Of a stretch of 64,000 nt of DNA, positions 49,520-61,298 are shown piece by piece. The position numbers and the translations under genes were made by a program. Location of the stretch: the NCBI GenBank assembly GCA_002104945.1, contig MCFH01000006.1, forward strand, positions 718,501 through 782,500, in the 5' to 3' direction. This DNA is from Piromyces finnis (Eukaryota; Neocallimastigomycota; Neocallimastigomycetes; Neocallimastigales; Neocallimastigaceae). The notes beneath the pieces were generated by a model. That model ran no database searches, was not told the DNA's origin, and worked only from the letters and a program-made list of their open reading frames with translations. Within the stretch, counting starts at the first letter, position 1; each line of letters starts with the position of its first letter.

Positions 49520-50295
49520 TTTTATATTTTAATTAATAATATTTTTATTTACAATTTTTTTTTTTTTTAATTAATTAAGCAAGTTTTTTAACCAAAAAAA
49601 AAAAGGTTTAAAAGTATTAAGAATTAAGATTTTTTTTTTTTTTTTTAATTTTTCCTTTTTTTTTAAATTAAATTAAAATATTTATTGATAAGTGTAAAAT
49701 GTATGATGTATATATGTTAAAATATATTGAAACGTATATAAATCATATTAACATAAGCCACTATATAATCATAGAGATACATTTGATCAGTAACTAATAT
49801 TAATCAAATAATATTAGAATATGTAAGATGAATTGAGTTATTTCAATTTATAAGCCACTATGTAAATATTTTTTTACTATATTAATAATACTTTATCTTA
49901 ATAATGTAAAATCTTAATCTCTAAGATCCTATAATTTAAATTTTAAAATTTTGATAAGGATTTTTTTATTTAATTTCTAAATTATTATAAATTAATATTT
50001 TTTTTTAATTGTAACACAATATTTATTATTTTTAATAAATTGAATCTAAAATACTTAAAAGAAAAAAAACTTTTTTTTTTTTATTCACTGAATAGAATGA
50101 ATTTGAAATTTTATTTTATTTTTTTATTTTAAAATTAATAATAAATAATTATATATTTTTAATATTTTTTTTCAACAATTATATTCTAATTGTTTTATTT
50201 TAGTTTGTCTTAATATTTAGAATATAAAATTTATAAAATCAAATGAAATTGAAAAAAAATGATAAATTATTTTTATTTTAAACCTTACATAAATT
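49520..50295. other. Intergenic spacer
   Basis: AT-rich, with the methyltransferase promoter and the macro-domain gene 3' flank; nothing specific seen. Confidence 0.45.
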
Positions 50296-51549
50296 TTAAT
50301 TTACTGGGAAATATTTGTCAATATTTTCGTGATATAACATTTCATCAATTGGTAGAAAGACACAAAATATGATTTTATCAACCTTTATTATTATTGAGAA
50401 AGATATTTCATTAATATTTTAATGATATTATATTTAAATTAATATTTTAAATAAAAATAAAAAATAATATTATTTTTTATTAAATAATATATTTACTTTT
50501 TCTCTATTATTTTCAGTTTCGAGCCATTCTCTTACTGTACTTAAAGCAATATGTGATGCTTTATCATTTGGGAAACCATAAATTCCAGTTGATATACAAT
50601 TGAAAGCCTTTAATAGTATTTAATTATCATTAGAGGTGGTGTTTGAATATAAATAAAAAGAAATATTAAAATATTTTAAATTATTTCATATACTAGTGAA
50701 TTATTATTTTGTAGTTTGTATTTATATACATATATATTTATTTTATTTTATTTCTTACAATTGATCTTAAATTATTTTCAACTAAAACTTCTAAACAACG
50801 AAGATAACAACTCTTTAATTTTTCACTATTACCATCAGTTGGACCAACTGTGTGAATTACATGTTTAGCTGGTAATTTGTAACCTATGGTTATTGAAACA
50901 AAAAAAAGTAGATAATACAGTTATTATTAAAAAAATGATAATAACAATAATAACGAATAAATAATACCATCAGTAATAACAGCATCTCCTGTATCACAAT
51001 AGCCAAGTCTACGACATTCTTCAGCTAATTGTCTTCCAGCTCTAGAATGAATAGCACCACATACTATTATAATTTATTTAAATTAAAATTATCATGTTTG
51101 ATTGTTCATTTCAATAATTATTATAATTATAATCTTATTTATTTTGTTTGTTTATTTATTTATTTATTTATTACCTCCACCTCCTGGAAGTAAAGCTGAA
51201 TTAGCAGCATTTACTATAGCATCAATTTCCAATGAGGTGATATCACCTTTCCTATATTACATAAATATTAATGTTCTATACATATAAATATTTATATATT
51301 CTTTGTCATATAAAATATAAATGATTATTATTTTCAATTAAATATTTTATTAAATAATTACCATATTTCAATAATAGAATTGATTTTATTATCCACTTTG
51401 TATACAATAAGTAAGCAATATAATCAGTAATTATTAAAATAATAATTTTAAGATTTAATAAACATAACATTCAAAAATAATATATATTATTTATAAATAA
51501 AAACTATTAGTGGTTTTTATTTTTTATTTCATTTTTTAATACCTTTCAT
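50296..51549 (-). CDS. Macro-domain protein (ADP-ribose/O-acetyl-ADP-ribose binding or hydrolase)
   Basis: The well-supported part runs from the exon at about 51361-51396 through six further exons to the stop at 50296. It reads [20 protein letters not shown], then [42 protein letters not shown] and [13 protein letters not shown] follow. This is a complete MacroD-type fold with the Asn and Gly-rich loops that hold ADP-ribose and the S-T-G-I-Y-G-F-P catalytic loop. The start is inferred: a 7-nt exon (ATGAAAG, 51543-51549) joins in phase to the first long exon, because no in-frame ATG precedes the domain otherwise. Function is likely cytosolic or nuclear ADP-ribosyl hydrolysis. Confidence 0.85.
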
Positions 51550-52226
51550 TATTTATTTATTTTTTTAATATTAGATAAATCTTAAAATTATATTTTAAAA
51601 AAATAAAATATAATTTTTTTTTTTTTAAAAAAATATTTAAAACAGTATAGATTTTTTAAAAAAAAAATTCTCTGTAATATTTTATTAGAGCTTATAAAAA
51701 AAAATAATAAAATAAAAATAAAAAATAATAATTAAATATATAATAATACACATTTATTATTCTTCAATAATTTCTTTAGTTTTTGTGTCAAGTAATTATT
51801 AAAAAATAATAAGAAGAATAAGAATAATAATAATTAAATTTATAAAAAGAATTTGGAAAATAAATAAACAAGACAATTATAAATATATATATTACACATA
51901 TTCTTATACTAAAATAATGAAAAATCAATACATAATACATAAAACAATAGTGTAAACTTTATATTTTATAATATATATTACTGTTTATATATATTAATAA
52001 TCTTTTATTATTAAAATAAATTATTCTTTTGTTATTATTAATGAATAAATTTTAAAGAATATTATTTTACAATATTTATTCTATTTTAAATTATGATATA
52101 TTGATTGATGTTCCTTTTTACAATTGCAAATAATTCAATAATTTTTGTTATTTTAGTTTATTATAGTGTTTTTATCATTTTAATGATTTATTTCATTATT
52201 TCTTGGAATTATTTTATTTATTCAAT
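51550..52226. other. Intergenic spacer
   Basis: AT-rich. A short peptide-like word on the minus strand near 51757-51790 (D-T-K-T-K-E-I-I-E-E) has no start or partner exon and is probably chance. Confidence 0.4.
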
Positions 52227-52979
<753 letters not shown>

Positions 52980-54610
52980 TTTCGTGTATTTTTCTTTTAT
53001 TAAATATAATTATAAAATATTAATTTAAGTGTATATAAAATACAACAATTTTATTTTTTTTTTTAATATATAATTTTTAATTTCTTTTTTTTAACTAAAT
53101 TAGATTAAAAATTAAGAACTTTTTTGTTTAAAAAAAATAATAAAAATTTTAAAAAAAATATATATATATATATTATTTATTTTATTATATTAAATATTTA
53201 AGTATATTAAACACATTCATTTATAATTAAAAAAAAAAAACAATAAACTTTCATATAAAATTAATGAATTACAAATAATATATTAAAATATTAAATTTAT
53301 AATATTTATAATATATTCTTATAACTTCTATTAATAATTTTATTTAATATAATAATTAATTTTTATCTTTACATAAATATGTACATTATGCATTATTAAT
53401 ATATTTATGATTTATTTAAAATTTATTATTAAGAGTTTAAATAATAAATATAATTATAGTTTATAATAAATAAAGTAATATATTTGAGTTTAAACTTATT
53501 TTAAAATATAAAATTACTTTGTTTATTTTAACTCACATATTATGATAATATTAATTTTTTGATTTACTGAAAATTTACTATTATTTTAACATACATATTA
53601 CGACAATATTAATCTTTTGATTTACTGAAAATTTATTAAGTCTAATTACTTATTACTTTTCATATATTTTATGCATGTAACAAAAATTATATTAAAATAT
53701 TTATTTTTTAATTCAAAGATAAAAACATAATTTTAAAATTTCTTCTAGGAAATATAGTTAAGAATACAGATAAAATATTGCTAAAATATTGTTTTTCTTT
53801 ATAATTTAATTACTTAAAATAAAAAATAATTTTTTTTTAAAAAAAAAGAGAAGGATAACTTTAAATTTCAACTTATTCCAATTAAAAAAAATTATTTTAA
53901 AGGATAAAGAATAACTTATGTATTTGAAAGTAAAATTGACCATAACAAATACCTTTTTTAATTAATATCAACTACTTATAATAATGCTAGAATAAAATTT
54001 ATAAATCTTTTTAAATTTAAAAGTATTTTTATAAGATATTTATATAAAATACTAAGTATTTAGTTTTTTAAAATTTATTTCTTTTTATTACTGGATTTAT
54101 GAATTTATAAATACTACGTCATTCATCTAACCCTTTATTAATTTTATTACTTAATTTATTAATGGTTAGATTAAACTTTAGTGTAAAGTAAATAATAAAA
54201 TAATCTTTAGTTTTACAAGAATTTGATAATAATTAAGATAAAAATAAAGTGTATAATGAATTTAAAAGATATTATACATTAAATTTATAATTGTTTTTAG
54301 AAAATTAAATTAATAAATAAAGAAATTTATTTTTAATAATTTCTTTATTATTCTTTTTTCTTTTTTATTTACTTATTTGCTTATTATCGTTATTATAATC
54401 ATTATTATTATTTTTTGGTAATTAAAGATTTTGGTTATTTAAATAAAGTTTATATTATATATAATTTGTTAATGAAATTTAAATATACTTAGTATAATTA
54501 ATTTAATATTATATATATGAGTTACATTTAAAGGAAAGAGTTATTAAATAAATCATTATTATCATTATTATTATCATTATTATTATTTTCTTTTTTATTT
54601 TCAAAGGAAA
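52980..54610. other. AT-rich spacer with a two-copy tandem duplication
   Basis: Divergent spacer between LC8 (minus) and VPS33 (plus). It holds an imperfect duplication at 53524-53638 and otherwise AT words. Promoters are expected at both ends; no motif recognised. Confidence 0.45.
53524..53638. repeat. Two-copy imperfect direct repeat, about 57 bp
   Basis: Copies at 53524-53580 and 53581-53638 share ATTAAT(T/C)TTTTGATTTACTG and flanking words with a few substitutions. A small local duplication, not recognised as a mobile element. Confidence 0.75.
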
Positions 54611-54778
54611 ATGTCAACTATTTCATCTTTTTCCCAAGAACAATCTATTACTGGAACATCATTGACAAATCTTAACAATAATAATTCAGATTCATCTTCT
54701 TTTAGTACAACAATATTAAGAGATTTTGCTCGAAAAGAACTCATTGATATACTTGATTCAGTAATTTTATTTTATTTA

Positions 54779-54827
<49 letters not shown>

Positions 54828-56067
54828 TTTCTTCATAAAGTAGATATTTTATTTTAATTGTTGACTTTTATTTTATTCTTTTCTTCCCGTCTAAAATAAA
54901 TATATTAACTAAATACTAAACTATTTTAACTTAATTTTATATTATTATTTTAAATATTATTATAAAAACATTTAAATTTGATTATACATTATTATTTCAT
55001 TTTCAATATAAAAAAGATTCGTGGAAAAAAAAGTCTTGTTATTGATCCTTCAATTAGTGGTTCTTTAAGCTTAATAGCTGAATTTTCATTATTAAAGGTT
55101 ATAATTATTCATACATTTCTTTCGGTTTTCTTTTTTTAACTTTCAAAATTTTTTATATTTGAATTAGAAAATGTCAATAATTGAACTTTAAATTCAAAAT
55201 CAATTATATAACTTTAAAATTAAAATATACTATAATTCACAAATAAGAGTTAATGATTTATTTTAAATCATTAAAATTATTGGAAAATTTTTAAAAATTA
55301 GATAAAAGCAAGAATTTAAACATATACATTATATTTAAATAAATTTCGTATTAATCATAATAAAATCTACATTTCTAATTTCTATACAAGGAATTAATTT
55401 TGCTTAGTTTTCAATGATAAAAATAATTCATTTATATAAAAAAAATAAATATGAAAAATATGTTTACATACATACATGTAAGAAGATAACTTATAATTAT
55501 TAATATTAATACTTTTATAATATAAAAAGGAACATGGCGTCGAAAATATATATCATTTACAATCTGGAAGGTTTAATATTCAATGTCAACACTTAGTATT
55601 TATATGTAGACCAAAAATGATGAATATGACGTATATTAGAGGTTATTATAATACTTATATCGTAAATAGACTAAAATAATGATATTATTAAGAATGAAGA
55701 AATATTAACAATAAAAATTTTATTTAACAAAATAATTTATAGATATAATATTGGATCATCGTCAAAATGCTAATAATGAAATTCAATATTATATTTATTT
55801 TGTGCCAAGAAGAACGATGATATGCGAAAGAGTATTAGAAGATGCTGGAGTTTATGGAGATATCCTTTATATATTCATAATATTTTATTTTTTTCATAAA
55901 CATTAAAAGTATTAGAGTGTCATATTGTTGTCTTTAACATGCATATACATGTAACTATTGGTGAATATCATTTAGATATTGTTCCATTAGATGACGATTT
56001 ATTATCAATGGAGTTAGAAAACTCATTTAAGGATTTGTTTCTAGTAAATATATATTTTTATATATAG

Positions 56068-56098
<31 letters not shown>

Positions 56099-58385
56099 TA
56101 TTGCTAATATAATTAAAATATTATATTAAAATTTTTAAATATATAATATGTAATAAATATTTACTTTATTTTTAATTAAAGGACGGAGATATGACATCTT
56201 TATATTATGTAGCAAAAGCATTACTAAAATTACAAACTATTGTTGGTATAATACCAAAAATTATTGGAAAAGGAAAATGTGCAAATGTAAATATTATTTT
56301 ATATTAAATATAAAATTGATTATTCTTTTACTATAAACATATTTGATTGTTTTTATTCATATATATATATATATATATATATATTTTAATAATAATAACA
56401 AGTATTTAAAAGATACACTGTTCAATCTTCGCAAGGAACTGGAAGCAAATCATGCTAATAGTATATCCTCAATACCTTTATTTCCATTAACTTCAGAAAT
56501 AGATTCTTTAATTATTTTAGATCGGTCAGTAGATTTAATTACTCCAATGTGTACTCAATTAACTTATGAAGGATTAATTGATGAAGTTTATGGCATTAAA
56601 AGTAGTAAGTTTCTTATTGATAATTCACTATTCAATTATTGTTTTAGTCTTCATATATACATATTTTTAATTATTTATTGCTATCAATATTATTATTAAT
56701 AGCCTTTGTTGAATTAGATTCATCTCTCGTTGGTTTATCTCAAAATAATGCTAATATATCTCATAAATTGAAGAAAATACCATTAAATTCTAATGATAAA
56801 CTATTTAGCCAACTTCGTGATATGAATTTTGCTGTTGTTGGCGGCATACTTAGTCAAGTAGCTAGACGTATTCAAGATGATTATGAAGGAAGACATCAAG
56901 TTAAAACTGTTTCACAAATTCGAGATTTTATTGGTAAACTAAACAATTTAAGAGCTGAACATCAATCTTTAAGACTTCGTAAGTTATAATAGTAATAGTA
57001 GTAATAATAATAATGATAATAATATATATATATGCATTTATAATAAGAATAAATTAATTATAATAAACTATTATTATTATGTGTTTTTAATACTATCATT
57101 ATATTTTAGACACAAATATGACAGAAGAAATAAGAAAATATACATTAGATCAAGATTTTAATAAATTTCTTGAAGTTCAACAAAGTAATAATTTATTATT
57201 ATTATTATTATATATTATATTATTACTATTATTACTATTATTATTACTTATTTTTATTTATTCCTTTATTAAAAGATTTTGTTGCAGGAATTACAAGTCA
57301 TAATCATGTAGAATATATTGAGGAAATGATAAATAATCAACAATCTATTCAACAAACTATACGTCTATTAGGATTATTATCATTAGTTAGTGGTGGTGTG
57401 AGAGCAAAATCATTTGAATTTTTTAGAAAAGAAATTGTACAAGTATGTAATTTATTGGATTATTATTAATTTAATTTTTTACCAATAAATAATTATGTAT
57501 ATAATGTTTAATTATTAATAATATTAATAATATTATATAATATTATTAATTAAATTATAAAAGACTTATGGTTATCAACATATTATAACTTTAGATAATT
57601 TATCTAAAGTCGGCTTATTTAAAAAATACGATGGTTCAAAAAATACTTATCCATCAGTAAGAAAGAACTTAAAAATAATTGTTGATGATGTTGATGAATA
57701 TAATCCAAATGATATTTCTTATGTTTATTCAGGCTATGCTCCAATTAGTGTAAGATTAATTCAATGTGCATGCTTATCACCAAATAATAAAAGTATGCCA
57801 ATGTCTGGTACAACTTCACTCTTTTATTCAACATCTCTCCTTTCTTCATCCAATTCAAATGCCTACACTTCAGACAACAATAATTCATCATCATTAAATA
57901 ATAATAATAATAATAATAGTAATTCAAATAGTACTGTTAGCTGGAAAGGATGGGAAGAAGTTTTAAAATTGTTGCCAGGTCCTTTATTTGAAGAAGAGCA
58001 AGCTGTTCCAAGCAATTCTATTTACTTTAATAAAAGTATATTGATATCAAATATATTAATTTTTTCATAAACATATTTATATAATATATAAATAATAATA
58101 TTATTAATTTATGATTCTTATTAATTGTAGAAAATCAAAATCAACGTAAAATATCGATTGTTCTTTTCCTTGGTGGTTGTACATTTACTGAAATATCATC
58201 TTTAAGATTTCTTTCACAACAAGAAGATAGTAAGTTTTTATTTTTATTTTTATTTTTTCTTATAATTTTAATCTAATCTATTTCCTTTCCTAAATTTATT
58301 TATAGTTCAAAGAGATTTCATTATATTAACTACTGATATAATAAATGGAAATACTTTAGTTGATTCGTTGATTAATCAAATTTAA
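54611..58385 (+). CDS. VPS33: VPS33, Sec1/Munc18 protein of HOPS/CORVET
   Basis: Thirteen exons give 676 residues, summed length divisible by three: 54611-54760, 55017-55097, 55530-55641, 55743-55859, 55949-56043, 56182-56286, 56403-56604, 56703-56978, 57110-57184, 57276-57442, 57564-58035, 58131-58229 and 58306-58385. VPS33 hallmarks in order: [34 protein letters not shown] and [17 protein letters not shown]. Then [31 protein letters not shown] and the C-terminal [16 protein letters not shown]. It templates SNARE assembly for vacuole and lysosome fusion. An Asn/Ser-rich insert of about 45 residues lies in exon 11. Intron 4 is a probable U12-type AT-AC intron; all others are GT-AG. Confidence 0.95.
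55860..55948 (+). other. U12-type AT-AC intron in VPS33
   Basis: The 89-nt intron starts ATATCCTTTA, the full U12 AT-AC donor consensus. It carries TCTTTAAC (55931-55938), a branch-site match, about 11 nt before the terminal AC at 55947-55948. Splicing joins GGA-G to AT-GTA and gives [14 protein letters not shown], fitting the VPS33 family. An alternative GT-AG model (donor in GAGTTTATG, acceptor TTAGAG at about 55917) stays in frame but replaces G-V-Y-G-D with an unrelated run of about a dozen residues. Confidence 0.8.
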
Positions 58386-58572
58386 TTATGTCAAAAAATC
58401 AAATGTAAATATTTATGTAGAAAATACATACCAGTTATTCATTATTAATCATCAATTTAAGTATTTTGTAGTTTTATGAAAATAATATATAATGAATATA
58501 ATGAATAAATAATTAATACTAAAATCAATTCAAGTTTTATTATTATTCAATGAATGAAAATTATAATACTAA

Positions 58573-58651
<79 letters not shown>

Positions 58652-58658
58652 CAACAAC

Positions 58659-58714
<56 letters not shown>

Positions 58715-58724
58715 CAACAACAAC

Positions 58725-58786
<62 letters not shown>

Positions 58787-58796
58787 CAACAACAAC

Positions 58797-58849
<53 letters not shown>

Positions 58850-61298
58850 TATATATTTTTATATACTATTTTATACTATTTATTTACTAAACTCTACATT
58901 AATATATTATTATCCATGGTAATTTTTGTATTATTCAATTTTTATATTTCTATAATAGTAAATTTTTAGTTTTTTATTTTTCTATTAATTCATATTAATA
59001 GCCAATAAATTTTTTTAAAAATATTTTATAGAAAATTATTCACTAATTTATTTAGTTAAATTATTAATATTAATATAGAAAGCTATATACTATTAATTTA
59101 TAAAAGGATTTGGAAACATTTCTTAAATTTCATTTTTAAAACTAACCTTTACTAATGGATAGAGAATTTTAAAAAAAGATAAAATTGGAAAACAACTTAC
59201 TTTCATATATAATTTGTTTATTTTTATAAGGAAACATCATTTATTATCATTATTGTTGTATTTATTTGATATTATAATATTAATCAAAGGATTTTTTGAT
59301 TAAATAGAATAAATTTAATTAAAATCTAATATGAAAGTACATTAAATTTATTATATTTTAAAAAATTAACTATTACTGAAATATTTTTATCATTTTAAAA
59401 ACCTTTTTTAATGCAAAAAGAAGTATATTAATTATATATACAATTTATCATAAAAATTTAATATTAAATGTTATTTAATATATTTTTGAAATACTTTGAC
59501 CTATTATTTTGAATATTAATAATTATAAAAGATTTTAAGTAAATGATATTTATCATAACGAAAGAAAAAAATTGAATAAAAATTAAAGAATACTTTAAGG
59601 AATTTAACATGAAAGTATAATATTATATACTTAACTTTTCTTGATAAAGGCATAAAGATTTCCATAGATATTTCACCTTTTAAATAACGACAAGAAACAT
59701 TAAGTACTGGCTTAAATTATCATCAAGGGTTAGAAATTGAAATAAATAAATAAATAAATAAATAAATGAATCTTTGTATTAATTCTATAAATTAATATTA
59801 TATTATATATATATTATAATATATGATATCACTTAATTTCTGTTAAATAATAATTTATTTAATTTTCTAAATGAATTAATCTAATGTAATAAAAAAGCAC
59901 AAATAGAATGAAAAGAATTTTATAAATAATATTTAATCGAAGAATTGTCATATTATAATATATTGTTACATATATAATATATATTAAACTTTATAAAGAA
60001 TAAAATATATTCTTAATACTTTATTCAATTATGAAAAATAATTTCTTTTTAATAATATATTATAAAATATGTCAATATATATTAATTGTATATTCTTTTT
60101 TTTCGGTTGGCTCAATTAAAATCTGTTATATATAAACATCAATTTAAATTATTAAAATGTGTTATAATATATTATATTATAATAATTAATCTAATTTAAA
60201 TAAATTATAAAATAATATAAGAACTTTATATTAAGAATTATATTAATTTATAATTATTATATAAATTGAAATGATATATTATTGGCAAAATTATTTCCAA
60301 GTATATTATTAATATTCATTAATATTAATGTTTTTTATATTTAATAATATTAACTCAATTTTATAACAAAATATATAAACTCATTATTGTAGGTATTGTA
60401 GGTAGTACTAATAAAAAAACAAAACAAAACAAAACAAAATCTTAATAAATATATTAATTATTTATTTTTCTATTTTTTTTTTTTATTTTATTTCTTCTCC
60501 TTTAGGTTGAAATTTTAAATTTAAATTATATATAATTATTTCCAGCTCATTATAAAATTAATAAAATAATAATAATAAATTGTTAAATACCATATTATTT
60601 ATTGTTGTTGAATTACATTTTTCTTTATATTTATTAATTTATATTTACTTATAAATTTATTTTTATTATTTATTAAAAACAAAAACAAAAATAAAATAAA
60701 TTATAGAAAATAATTTTTTATATATAAATTTTATTTTGTTAAAAAAATATAATTCTTTAATATTAAGAATATATCAATATTATATAAAGAGGGAAGCTAG
60801 TATGTAAAAAAAAAGTATTTATTATTTATATATTTATATATAATTATTATATAAACATTAAAATAGAAAATAAAAGAATCAATAAACAAATGTGAAGATT
60901 TTTAGATTTTTTTATATCTAAAAATATAAATAAAAGCTGGAATATTATACAATAGTAATTAAAAAAAAAATAAAATCAAAAAATAAAAAAAGAAACAAAG
61001 CATATAATTACAATATAATATTAATAAATAATTCTCAAGCTAACTTTATATTATATTTCTTTTTTGTTTTATATATTTTTTAAGCAGTAATTATATATTT
61101 TATTTTTTTTTGTAAATAATATTTTTGTATTTTATATTTTAAATTAAAGAATAAAAACAAACAAAAAAATAGAAGAAAAATTGAATAATAACAATAAATA
61201 ATAAAAAATAAACAATATAGTGTACAAAGACAATATTATATTTGATAAGGTCAAAACAATTTTATATTTATAAATAATAATTAAAAAATAATAGAACA
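58386..61298. other. AT-rich intergenic region with AAT tract
   Basis: 2.9 kb between VPS33 and the CDC24-like gene, both on the plus strand. Contains the long AAT/AAC tract listed separately. The remainder is AT words with no recognisable gene or RNA. Confidence 0.5.
58574..58848. repeat. (AAT)n tract with periodic AAC interruptions
   Basis: About 275 bp of AAT triplets interrupted by three clusters of four to five AAC triplets starting near 58647, 58710 and 58782, spaced about 63 and 72 bp. Frames across it give poly-Asn or poly-Leu and are not taken as genes. Confidence 0.95.

Noticed and set aside
51757-51790. Minus-strand peptide-like end (D-T-K-T-K-E-I-I-E-E)
   Set aside because: No start, no splice partner, and the flanking macro and LC8 genes are complete without it.
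54778-54828. Poly-Tyr end of the first VPS33 ORF
   Set aside because: Intron 1 microsatellite translated past the GTAATT donor at 54761.
58554-58922. 122-codon poly-Asn ORF and opposite poly-Leu ORF
   Set aside because: Pure translation of the AAT/AAC microsatellite.
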